The notes beneath the pieces were generated by a model. The model made no database searches, was not told the DNA's origin, and saw only the letters and a list, made by a program, of their open reading frames with translations. A DNA stretch of 64,000 bases from UBA5070 sp035913415 (lineage in GTDB: Bacteria; Fibrobacterota; Fibrobacteria; UBA5070), in assembly GCA_035913415.1 (NCBI GenBank), contig JAMIIV010000159.1, forward strand, positions 1-64,000, given 5' to 3'. Position numbers and translations under genes: made by a program. This document shows positions 26,074-33,459 of the stretch, one piece after another (position 1 is the stretch's first letter; each line of letters opens with the position of its first letter).

Positions 26074-26132
26074 TGCAGGAACATACTATGTTTCGCCATA
26101 TTTCGCGACTTTTTCACAGTTTTTAGCGAAAC
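26074..26132 (-). promoter_or_regulatory. AT-rich control region of rloAB
   Basis: The 58-base gap before rloA is AT-rich and contains GTTTCGC (26090-26096) and GCGAAAC (26126-26132) as an inverted repeat, with a further TTTCGC copy at about 26101. This looks like an operator with an embedded promoter that allows rloAB to be controlled apart from the hsd genes. It is inferred from sequence only. Confidence 0.4.
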
Positions 26133-26935
26133 TATTGAGTGCCACCCAACACTACTATACAGCTATCCAGCTTGCGGTGGAGCAGGGACAGGAGGGAGAG
26201 GATGTCGGCAGCATCGTCTTCGCCGTCCCAGAATAGGCGGGGAGTGTGGGCCAGGGGATTGCGGATCGCGACGAAGCAGCCTTTGAGCAGGGTGGCGTAG
26301 CCGGTCTGCTCGGAGCGCTCGGACTCGGTCACGAGGCGGTTGAGGGCGAGGATGGGGTTTTGGACGCTGAAGACCTTGTCGACCAGGGCGGCCCCGTCGA
26401 GCTGCACGCCCGACAGATCACGGATGCGCTGCGCCAGGCCCTTGTTGGCTTCCAGGAGGGCGTGGAAGTAGTTGTCCTGGAGCAGTTCGGCCTCGCAGAA
26501 GCGCAAGACCTCGGGGTGGAGGGCGCGTCCCTTGAACTTGCTCCGGAGGGTCTGGACTCGCGCTTCGGCCTCCGGGAGTGTCCGTGCGACCACAACGGCG
26601 CGGAGTTGCCCGTCGTTCCCGTACTCCAATCCAGCAAACGCGAGCGCCTGGTTCAGGCTCTGGCGCAGTGCCTCGAACTCGTGGGCGCGACCGAGGAATC
26701 GCGCTGGAGCGACAAGCCGCTGCAGGAACGCGACGACCCGGTTGGCACAGCGGTCCTGGCGCTGGACTTCCTGGAAGACCGCCAATAGTCGACGCCATTT
26801 GGTGGACTCGCCAGAAGAATCAAGGATGTCCAGCTCGTGGAGGATCCGGCTGATGTCACCACCGGAGCCGCACTCTCCCAACTCCTTGGCGAGCGCCTCG
26901 AGGACGTCGGCCGAGAAGGAGGGGAAGGTGGCCAC
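26132..26935 (-). CDS. TIGR02391-like (Ymh) protein
   Basis: This is a 267-residue protein. The second half matches the TIGR02391 family pattern: HPEVLRFCEAELLQDNYFHALLEANKGLAQRIRDLSG, then DGAALVDKVFS, then KGCFVAIRNPLAHTPR. The conserved R-NP-AH resembles the catalytic Rx4-6H motif of HEPN domains, so it may be a HEPN-type RNase (inference). Members occur in restriction-modification and phage-defence loci, which fits its place between hsdS and rloA. It begins 2 bases after the hsdS stop codon, so it is cotranscribed with the restriction genes. The N-terminal 120 residues are helical and unassigned. Confidence 0.75.
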   Translation of the reverse strand: MATFPSFSADVLEALAKELGECGSGGDISRILHELDILDSSGESTKWRRLLAVFQEVQRQDRCANRVVAFLQRLVAPARFLGRAHEFEALRQSLNQALAFAGLEYGNDGQLRAVVVARTLPEAEARVQTLRSKFKGRALHPEVLRFCEAELLQDNYFHALLEANKGLAQRIRDLSGVQLDGAALVDKVFSVQNPILALNRLVTESERSEQTGYATLLKGCFVAIRNPLAHTPRLFWDGEDDAADILSLLSLLHRKLDSCIVVLGGTQ

Positions 26936-26937
26936 GG

Positions 26938-28059
26938 TCAGAGCTCTCCGCGGAAAGCGCGATGCTGAAGGGAGGCGAAGAGGGCGTCGAGCTTGGCGAG
27001 GGAGGCGCGGTGGCGATCCTTCAGGGCTTCGATGGCTTCGATGCGGCCGGCGAATGCTTTCTGGAGGGGGAGGGGGGGCTTTGGTATCGACATCTTCTGA
27101 ATCTCAGAGGCGCTAATATTCGCCATCCCGATAATGCTTTTGCACATCCCGCGAAGAACTCGTTTTGAATACGTTGTATTCAAGAAGGCGGCGAGATATT
27201 CAGGATCCGTAGACTCGTTGGCGCGCAGACGAACGAGATAGCCCGCATACGCCATTTCCAAGGATTCGCGATAAATGGCCGTTTTTCCAACCAATTCAGC
27301 ACTATTGGTTCTGTTGAACAACACATCTCCCCGCTTCACAAGGTAGCGAGAGCGCAAAGCAGGATCAAGATCCATATACTTCAGGTCAGATAAATCCATT
27401 CCACCACTAGCCGTGATATTATTCATTCGCAAAACAGGAAATTCACCCTTGGATGTCGACTTTTCGCTGGTCCCATACGAGGCGGATTCAAGAATGTCTC
27501 GAATGGATACCACCGGCCATTTCTTGGGGTTGGTCGCGGGATCCCCGAACATGTCCAGGAAGATGGACTGGGCCAGGGTGCCGAGCTTGGCGAGGGCGGT
27601 ACGGCGCTTGGTTCGCAGGGCTTCGGCCTTGTCCAGAATCTCGGCGATGCGGCGCTGCTCAGGAAGAGAGGGAAGTCGAGTGCGCAATGGAGCAAGAGAT
27701 TGGCGAGTAATTTGCGGTTGTGCAGCACCGGTTATTGCAGAGCTAAGATCGATTCCGCCAAGGAATAAGTGCTTTAAAAAGCTGATTTCTGCGGCCCCAT
27801 CTTTTGGCTTGACAACCATGGCATTCCCATTAATCCAGGAGAATGGTTGCGAAATATTCACAGATCCACAAGTAGCCCCACGGCAAGTGATAAGCAATTG
27901 CGGATTCTCATGATTGTATTTGTCGTATTTTCCAATTACGCCATTGGCGCCATAGACGAAATACCTTCCATCGACGACAAGCTCAGCACTCGAAATGGTC
28001 TTGGGTTGATATAGATCGCAAAAATCACCCAGAGCCAATTCATTCCAGTTTGATTTCAC
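26938..28059 (-). CDS. hsdS: Type I restriction specificity subunit HsdS
   Basis: This is a 373-residue specificity subunit with two target-recognition domains. TRD1 covers about 1-125, ending PLRTRLPSLPEQRRIAEILDKAEALRTKRRTAL, the first central conserved helix. TRD2 covers about 170-325, ending IPKPPLPLQKAFAGRIEAIEALKDRHRASL, the second helix. Each domain reads one half of a bipartite DNA target. Both recognition domains have lower G+C than the helices, as expected for parts exchanged by recombination. The start overlaps the hsdM stop by 4 bases. The target sequence cannot be predicted by eye. Confidence 0.93.
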   Translation of the reverse strand: MKSNWNELALGDFCDLYQPKTISSAELVVDGRYFVYGANGVIGKYDKYNHENPQLLITCRGATCGSVNISQPFSWINGNAMVVKPKDGAAEISFLKHLFLGGIDLSSAITGAAQPQITRQSLAPLRTRLPSLPEQRRIAEILDKAEALRTKRRTALAKLGTLAQSIFLDMFGDPATNPKKWPVVSIRDILESASYGTSEKSTSKGEFPVLRMNNITASGGMDLSDLKYMDLDPALRSRYLVKRGDVLFNRTNSAELVGKTAIYRESLEMAYAGYLVRLRANESTDPEYLAAFLNTTYSKRVLRGMCKSIIGMANISASEIQKMSIPKPPLPLQKAFAGRIEAIEALKDRHRASLAKLDALFASLQHRAFRGEL

Positions 28060-29594
28060 TTCAGCATCCCCTCCAGCTCCTTCAACCCCGCCTGGATCTC
28101 CTCCTCCAATTGGGCCAGCTCCGCTAGCAGGGTTTTCGGGGGAACATGCTCCACCGCCTCGTGAACCACTTCCTTGTAGCGGTTGATGGAGAGGTCGTAG
28201 CCTTGGGCGGCGATCTCGGCCTTAGGGACGCAGAAGCTCTGTTCGGTGCGGGGGTTGGTGAACTCGCTTTTGTCGCGGAGGTTCCAGCACTCGAGCACGT
28301 CGGGCAGGTTGTTCTTGTCGTAGTCGTCCTCCGAGAGCGTGTCGGTGGGGAAGACGCCGAGCTTCTCCTCGGGCAGGAGGGGATTTCGCTTGTCGTCCAG
28401 GCTCCAGCCGTCGGACTTCATGTCGTAGAACCAGACTGTTTCGGTACCACCGGAATTGGTCTTCGTGAACAGCAGGATGGCCGTCGAGACGCCCGCGTAG
28501 GGCTTAAACACGCCGCTGGGGAGCGACACCACACCTTCGAGCTTGTGGTCTTCCACCAGCATGCGGCGCAGCTCCTTGTGGGCTTTGCTGGAACCGAACA
28601 GCACTCCGTCTGGCACGATCACCGCCGCACGTCCACCCGGCTTCAGGAGCCGCAGGAACAGGGCCAGGAACAACAGTTCGGTCTTCTTCGTCTTGACGAT
28701 GGCCTGCAGGTCCTTGGCGCAGCTCTCGTAGTCAAGGCTTCCCGCGAAGGGGGGATTGGCGAGGATGAGGGTGTAGGCCTCCTCGTCGGCGGAGTGGTCC
28801 TGCGCGAGCGAATCGCGGTAGACGATGTCGGGGTTCTCGACGCCGTGCAAGAGCATGTTCATGCTGCCGATGCGCAGCATGGTGTTGTCGAAGTCGTAGC
28901 CGTGGAACATGCCGTGGTGGAAGTGCTTGCTCTGGGCGGCATCGTGCAGCAGGCTCGGATGCTTCTGGCGCAGGTACTCGCCGGCGACCACCAAGAATCC
29001 CGCCGACCCGCAGGCCGGATCGCAGATGGTGTCCTTGGGGGTCGGGGCCATCATGGCGACCATGAGCTGGATGATGTGGCGCGGCGTGCGGAACTGCCCG
29101 TTCTGGCCCGCCGAGGCGATCTTGCCCAGCATGTACTCGTAGAGGTCGCCCTTGGTGTCGCGGTCGTCCATGGGCACGAGCTCGAGCAGGTCGACCACCT
29201 TCCCCAGCAGGTTTGGCGTGGGGATGGTAAAGCGCGCGCCTCCCATGTGTTTGGCGTAGGTGGAGCCGTCGCCACCCAGGGTGCGCAGGTACGGGAACAC
29301 GTGCTCCGAGACTACGGTGAACATCTCACCCGGTTCGAAGTTCTTGAAGCGCGACCAACGCAGGTCTTCGTAGGGGCGGCCCTTGGGGTCTTTCCCCTCG
29401 GGGAAGATGCGCCGCTCCATCGGCCTCTTCAGCCGCGTGGCCTTGTTCTCCTCGAGGGTGTGCAGGTCGTCCAGACGCCGCAGGAAGAGCAGGTACGTGA
29501 TCTGTTCCAGCACTTCCAGCGGGTTGGAGATTCCCCCCGACCAGAATGCGTCCCAAATCTTGTCGACCTGGCTCTTGATGGCACCTGTGATCAT
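28056..29594 (-). CDS. hsdM: Type I restriction methyltransferase HsdM (N6-adenine)
   Basis: This is the 512-residue methylation subunit. The N-terminal HsdM_N helical domain covers about 1-130 (KIWDAFWSGGISNP...YLLFLRRLDD). The catalytic domain follows, with the SAM motif DPACGSAGFLV, GYDFDNTMLRIGSMNM, and the catalytic NPPF in LILANPPFAGS. With HsdS it methylates adenine in the target, protecting host DNA from HsdR. The ATG at 29594 is chosen because the sequence upstream is not protein-like. It is the first of the hsd genes, 64 bases after an unknown gene on the same strand. Confidence 0.95.
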   Translation of the reverse strand: MITGAIKSQVDKIWDAFWSGGISNPLEVLEQITYLLFLRRLDDLHTLEENKATRLKRPMERRIFPEGKDPKGRPYEDLRWSRFKNFEPGEMFTVVSEHVFPYLRTLGGDGSTYAKHMGGARFTIPTPNLLGKVVDLLELVPMDDRDTKGDLYEYMLGKIASAGQNGQFRTPRHIIQLMVAMMAPTPKDTICDPACGSAGFLVVAGEYLRQKHPSLLHDAAQSKHFHHGMFHGYDFDNTMLRIGSMNMLLHGVENPDIVYRDSLAQDHSADEEAYTLILANPPFAGSLDYESCAKDLQAIVKTKKTELLFLALFLRLLKPGGRAAVIVPDGVLFGSSKAHKELRRMLVEDHKLEGVVSLPSGVFKPYAGVSTAILLFTKTNSGGTETVWFYDMKSDGWSLDDKRNPLLPEEKLGVFPTDTLSEDDYDKNNLPDVLECWNLRDKSEFTNPRTEQSFCVPKAEIAAQGYDLSINRYKEVVHEAVEHVPPKTLLAELAQLEEEIQAGLKELEGMLK

Positions 29595-29658
29595 GGAGTC
29601 CTCGATGAGGGTGAAACGGTGGGGACCAAACGTACCTCGAAAGAGCAGCCGAGAAAGT

Positions 29659-30462
29659 TCAGTCCTCTGCTGATTCGTCCAGATCGGGGATACGAGGGTA
29701 GTCCGAAGCCGAGATCTGGTTGTGCCCATGATGCGCACCAAGATCTCCCTGGAAAACCGCACGACGCTCGTCCTGCGACAGGGAATCCCAGCCTTCGGCC
29801 TTGTGCCGAGTACCAGTAGCGCTGCCGACACTGCAGTTTCTCGGACCTCCGGGCGCACAGAGCTCGGCGAGATTCTTCCCGAAAGCCTCGTTACGCAAGG
29901 AGCCCTGATAGCAACCCCATTCCACTTCCAGGATCAAGCCGTTGAACTTGTCCCAGAACTGTTCGTAGAGGTCGCGATCCAGCGTCACGAGCATGTCCTC
30001 GAGTCGCGAAACGTCCTGCCAGCGTCCCAGGATTTCGCCGGAAGTGAGTCCGAACCACTGGAGTTCCGAGAACTCGGGTGCTTCGATGTGTCTCCAGAAG
30101 TCGCTATAGAACGCCTTGTTCAGGTCCCCGAGGGAGACGAAACCATCCCAGACAATTTTCGGCATCTCGCCCGATTCGACGTTTTCGATCCGGAGATGCT
30201 GCCTCGGCCTATCGTAGGTGAAGGCGAACTGTGCACGCTCCGCGTCCCACAGGAAGCTCTGGGGCGATCGCTCCATGTTGCAGCGACGAACCCATTCGAT
30301 CATGTCGGGGAATGGATCGAAGCACCCGGCCGAGATGCCGAAGCGCGTTTCCCCGATCAAGACGGCATCAAGCCATCCCACCTCGGGATTCGTCCACTCG
30401 ATGCGAAAGGGTGGGACCGGGATTCTCTCGATCATCTTCGGTGCCGTGTGCGAAATACCCAT
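29659..30462 (-). CDS. Hypothetical protein upstream of hsdM
   Basis: This is a 267-residue soluble protein that I do not recognise. It is rich in aromatic residues (IEWTNPEVGWLDAVL, SQSFLWD-like segments, LQWFGLTSGE), without signal peptide or membrane segment. The ATG at 30462 has AGGAGAC upstream. Its last residues, SDYPRIPDLDE, are echoed just upstream of the gene (about 30481-30600), where a second C-terminal tail reads SEYPRIPQLED. So it probably belonged to a tandem pair of related genes, one now eroded. By position it could be the first gene of the restriction operon, or an immunity-type gene left from a polymorphic toxin locus; the latter is speculation. Confidence 0.5.
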   Translation of the reverse strand: MGISHTAPKMIERIPVPPFRIEWTNPEVGWLDAVLIGETRFGISAGCFDPFPDMIEWVRRCNMERSPQSFLWDAERAQFAFTYDRPRQHLRIENVESGEMPKIVWDGFVSLGDLNKAFYSDFWRHIEAPEFSELQWFGLTSGEILGRWQDVSRLEDMLVTLDRDLYEQFWDKFNGLILEVEWGCYQGSLRNEAFGKNLAELCAPGGPRNCSVGSATGTRHKAEGWDSLSQDERRAVFQGDLGAHHGHNQISASDYPRIPDLDESAED

Positions 30463-30480
30463 GACGGGTCTCCTAGTCCA

Positions 30481-30600
30481 CGCATCCGCAAATCCTCCAG
30501 TTGGGGAATGCGCGGATACTCGGAGGGAGAGACTGGCCATGTTCGAGCGTCATGCACTGAACCTACGCCCTATCGATGCGATCTCGCAAGTCTGACACCT
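30481..30600 (-). pseudogene. Remnant 3' end of a paralogue of the neighbouring gene
   Basis: Read on the minus strand, this stretch encodes SPSEYPRIPQLEDLRMRG, closely resembling the C-terminus SASDYPRIPDLDESAED of the next gene. No intact start or upstream body of a gene belongs to this frame. I read it as the surviving tail of an ancient tandem duplicate. Confidence 0.4.
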
Positions 30601-30623
30601 GAATGCGGGACACCCCCTTTGGA

Positions 30624-30858
30624 TCAGGTTCCCGTGTTCGGGAGCGACATGCCATGGTTCGATTTCCACAGGCACCGCTCCTGAAACGCCTCGAGGTGCC
30701 GCCTCTCCAGGGCTTTCGCCTCCAGCAGTTGAAAGAACTAGCAGATGGTCGAGCCAGATCTGCTGCAGGTCGGTGCCGACGGTCCGTTCCACGGCTCCAT
30801 CTCGAAAGATGCCGGAGCGCCCACTCACTAGTTTGTCGCCCTTCGAGAGGCAAGGCAT
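30624..30858 (-). pseudogene. Frameshifted small gene
   Basis: A frame from the ATG at 30858 gives protein-like sequence (MPCLSKGDKLVSGRSGIF ... TDLQQIWLDHLLVL) and then turns into a low-quality arginine/proline-poor tail. Exactly there a second frame takes over with protein-like FQLLEAKALERRHLEAF ... WKSNHGMSLPNTGT and a stop at 30624. One single-base indel near 30740 would join them into a helical protein of about 78 residues. I do not know its family. It could be a decayed gene of the defence island or a sequencing or assembly error. Confidence 0.4.
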
Positions 30859-30937
30859 GGCCTCGCTCCTCGGGGCGAGCGGTGGATTTTGGCCGTACAG
30901 ATGCTTTTCTCACGCTCTCTGCCCGGCAAAAACCTAG

Positions 30938-31025
30938 CGAGGCGGGATGAGACAACGCGACACGACCCCGGCGGCGCCCGCTCTGGGGCGTCGAGCGGGG
31001 AGGGAAGCGAGTATCGCCCGCCGCA
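30938..31025. repeat. Palindromic dispersed repeat, copy B
   Basis: This is a second copy of the element at 1737-1852. The core (about 30944-31018) shares the blocks GCGACACGACCCC, GGGGAG and GCGAGTAT with copy A in the same order and spacing. The inner hairpin is GCGCCC-GCTCTG-GGGCGT: both arms differ from copy A, yet pairing and loop are kept. The outer arms are shorter (GGCGGG and CCCGCC). It lies directly 3' of the minus-strand ssb gene, with a run of A/T (AAAAAAGCTGCGGCGGG on that strand) at its edge, so it might also serve as a transcript end. Confidence 0.65.
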
Positions 31026-31031
31026 GCTTTT

Positions 31032-31562
31032 TTAAAACGGCAAATCGTCGTCGGCGCCTGCCGATGCCGGCGCCGAAGGCGTGTAGTCGCCGAAATCGTC
31101 GGGACCGGGGGCCGCGCCCATGCCGGAGGAGCGTGCACCGCCACGGGAACCACCGGCGTATCCACCGCCGCCCTGGGCGCCGCCGCGCGAACCACCCTCG
31201 TACCCGCCGCCTTCACCGCCGCCGGGACGACCGTCGAGCATGATGAAGTTGTCGCAGAGGACTTCGGTGGCGTAACGCTTGCCGCCGCCGTTCTTGTCTT
31301 CCCACTGGCGGGTCTGGAGCTTGCCCTCCACGTACACCTTCGAGCCCTTGCGCAGGTACTTCTGGGCGATGTCGGCCAGGCCCTTCCAAGCGACGATGGT
31401 GATCCACTCGGTACGCTCCTGGCGCTGACCGGAGGCGTCCTTCCAGTTTTCGGTGCAGGCGACGCGGAAATTCGCGACCTGGGCACCACTGGGGGTATTG
31501 CGGACCTCGGGATCGGCACCGAGGTTGCCGATCAGCATCACTTTATTGAGGGATCCGGCCAT
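31032..31562 (-). CDS. ssb: Single-stranded DNA-binding protein
   Basis: This is a 176-residue SSB. The OB fold covers about 1-110: LNKVMLIGNLGADPEVRNTPSGAQVANFRVACTE (in parts), WITIVAWKGLADIAQKYLRKG, and KVYVEGKLQTRQWED. A glycine-rich linker follows, then the acidic tail ADDDLPF, which recruits replication and repair partners. AAGGAG lies about 8 bases before the ATG at 31562, which is why I prefer it to an in-frame ATG three codons upstream. It is probably the housekeeping copy, although it sits at the border of the defence island. Confidence 0.96.
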   Translation of the reverse strand: MAGSLNKVMLIGNLGADPEVRNTPSGAQVANFRVACTENWKDASGQRQERTEWITIVAWKGLADIAQKYLRKGSKVYVEGKLQTRQWEDKNGGGKRYATEVLCDNFIMLDGRPGGGEGGGYEGGSRGGAQGGGGYAGGSRGGARSSGMGAAPGPDDFGDYTPSAPASAGADDDLPF

Positions 31563-31684
31563 GGGGAGCACTCCTTCGTACGTATTCAGTGTAGGCCCAC
31601 TCCGGAGCTTCCGGCGCGGGAGGCTGGAAAGGTAGATCGGTCCTTGGTACGTTGAACGGATCGCCCCTACGACAGGTAGCCTCC

Positions 31685-32182
31685 ATGTCTCGCTCCGACC
31701 TGACCCTCCTGACCGTCGCCATTCTGGCCATTATCGCCCATGCCCTGATCTTCCATTTCGGTCGCCGCGTGCCCCGTTGGGCCCTCATGCTGGCCGCGAC
31801 CCTGGGACTGGGGCTGTCCTGCGGGGCCTTGGCGGTCTCCGCTCTCGCCTTGTGGAAACCCGCCCTGGTCGAAAGCTGGGGGCCGGTCGCGGGCCTCCAA
31901 CATCCGGCCCTGTTCGCCGCCGGTCTGGCGCTGGTCAGCCTGGGCGGAGCCAACTGGTTCGGACGTGCCTGGCATCTGCGCCACCAGGGCGGCTGGGCGG
32001 TGTTCGGGCGGGGACTGCTCGGATTGATCCAGTTGGCGGTGGCGGCGGCGCTGCTTCTGGCGGGAATGATCTGGCTGATGGGCCACATGGGCGATCCCGG
32101 CCCCAAGGAGTACCAGGAGCGCTACGGAAGCCGCGAAACAATGAAGCGCGTCAACAGATTGCCGGGGTTGGAGATCGGATGA
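31685..32182 (+). CDS. Small integral membrane protein, unknown
   Basis: This is a 165-residue protein with about four transmembrane helices (8-28, 37-62, 78-98 and 118-145) and a charged C-terminal tail (GPKEYQERYGSRETMKRVNR). No family recognised. Its stop overlaps the start of the nuclease-like gene by 4 bases (ATGA), so the two are translationally coupled. The gene diverges from ssb across a spacer of about 120 bases. Confidence 0.6.
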   Translation: MSRSDLTLLTVAILAIIAHALIFHFGRRVPRWALMLAATLGLGLSCGALAVSALALWKPALVESWGPVAGLQHPALFAAGLALVSLGGANWFGRAWHLRHQGGWAVFGRGLLGLIQLAVAAALLLAGMIWLMGHMGDPGPKEYQERYGSRETMKRVNRLPGLEIG

Positions 32183-33219
32183 ACAACGTCACTCCTGCCC
32201 GCCTGCTCCCGGTTCCCGATGGTTATGCCGATTGGCTGACCGACCTCAAAGCCCGCATTCATGCTGCTCAGCAGCGTGCCACCCTTGCCGTCAATCGCGA
32301 ACTGGTCCTCCTGTACTGGCAGATCGGTCGCGACATCCTGGAGCGCCAAGCCGCACAAGGGTGGGGCGCCAAGGTCGTCGAGCGATTGGCGGAAGACCTC
32401 CGCACCGCCTTCCCGGATGTCAAAGGATTTTCCCGCGCCAACCTGCTGTACATGCGGAGCTTCGCCGAAGCCTGGCCCGACGATCAAATTGTCCAACAGC
32501 CTGTTGGACAATTGCCCTGGGGGCACAACCTGGTCCTCCTAACTCGTCTCAAGACCTTACCGGAACGCATTGCCTATGCGTCTGCCGCCCTCGAACACAA
32601 CTGGTCGCGCAACATCCTCGTGATGCAAATCGAGACCCGCCATCTGGAGCGCACCGGCAAGGCCGTGACCAACTTCGAGACGACGCTCCCCAAACCCGAT
32701 TCCGACCTAGCCCGAGAGTCCTTGAAAGACCCCTACCGCTTCGGCTTTCTGGAGCTTTCGGAGGAAGCGAAAGAGCGCGAGATCGAGCACGCCTTGGTGA
32801 AGCATGTCACGAACTTCCTGCTGGAGCTTGGGGCGGGATTCGCCTTCGTCGGTCGACAGGTCCTGCTGGACGTGGGCGGAGACGAGTTCAAGATGGACCT
32901 GCTCTTCTACCACCTCAAGCTGCGATGCTACGTAGTGATCGAGCTCAAGGCGGGCAAGTTCAAACCCGAGCACCTGGGACAGCTGGGTTTCTACCTCACC
33001 GCCGTGGACCGTCAGATCAAGCACCCCCAGGACGGCCCGACGATCGGCCTGCTCCTGTGCAAATCCAAGAACAAGGTGGTAGCGGAGTACGCGTTGGGCG
33101 ACAAGGACCAACCCATGGGAATCGCCGAATACAAGCTGGTTGAATCCCTTCCCGAGGAGTTCCAGACAAGCCTTCCCACCATCGAGCAGATCGAACGGGA
33201 GCTGGAGGGCAATCCATGA
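32179..33219 (+). CDS. DUF1016/YhcG-type PD-(D/E)XK nuclease
   Basis: This is a 346-residue protein of the YhcG/DUF1016 family. The N-terminal DUF1016_N domain covers about 10-160 (VNRELVLLYWQIGRDILERQ, WGAKVVERLAEDLRTAFPDVKGFS, NLLYMRSFAEAWP). The C-terminal PD-(D/E)XK-like core covers about 215-330, with FVGRQVLLDVGGDEFKMDLLFYH, VVIELKAGKFKPEHLGQL and GLLLCKSKNK. The Asp in FKMD and the ELK triad are the expected active-site residues. The family is common, its role is debated (DNA repair or defence), and it is often mobile. It is coupled to the small membrane protein gene just upstream. Confidence 0.9.
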   Translation: MNNVTPARLLPVPDGYADWLTDLKARIHAAQQRATLAVNRELVLLYWQIGRDILERQAAQGWGAKVVERLAEDLRTAFPDVKGFSRANLLYMRSFAEAWPDDQIVQQPVGQLPWGHNLVLLTRLKTLPERIAYASAALEHNWSRNILVMQIETRHLERTGKAVTNFETTLPKPDSDLARESLKDPYRFGFLELSEEAKEREIEHALVKHVTNFLLELGAGFAFVGRQVLLDVGGDEFKMDLLFYHLKLRCYVVIELKAGKFKPEHLGQLGFYLTAVDRQIKHPQDGPTIGLLLCKSKNKVVAEYALGDKDQPMGIAEYKLVESLPEEFQTSLPTIEQIERELEGNP

Positions 33220-33350
33220 TGCGCGCGCCCCCCCCTTTCCCGCCCTGGCCCCAGAGATCCGATCCTGGACACCATTGGCCAAGGAACCATCCCTCACCAC
33301 CGGGGAGGCTGGGTTACGACTGCGTCTGATCCGCCGGGCCAGGGATACCG

Positions 33351-33402
33351 CCCTGAGCCTGTCGAAGGGAGGCAGCCCGGCCCCGGCCGGTGGGCCGGGG
33401 TG
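33351..33402. repeat. Intergenic CTGAG...TCGAAGG motif with adjacent GC hairpin
   Basis: The motif CCCTGAGCCTGTCGAAGG (33351 onward) is followed by a hairpin with arms CCCGGCCC and GGGCCGGG (about 33376-33400). CTGAG-x-TCGAAGG motifs are, from memory, a recurrent intergenic repeat in many bacterial genomes. A related element lies on the other side of namZ. The rest of the 33220-33459 spacer shows no gene. Confidence 0.5.
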
Positions 33403-33459
33403 GCGCCCACCTACGGGAATCATCGACCTCCACGCCCGCCGTCGTACCTTTGGGGTCCC

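Noticed and set aside
28146..29819. Long open frame opposite hsdM
   Set aside because: It is a shadow of hsdM; the methyltransferase motifs DPACGSAGF and NPPF lie on the minus strand.
30481..31025. CRISPR array or integron site in the debris region
   Set aside because: There are no regularly spaced repeats. The palindromic unit occurs once here and its relative is 29 kb away.
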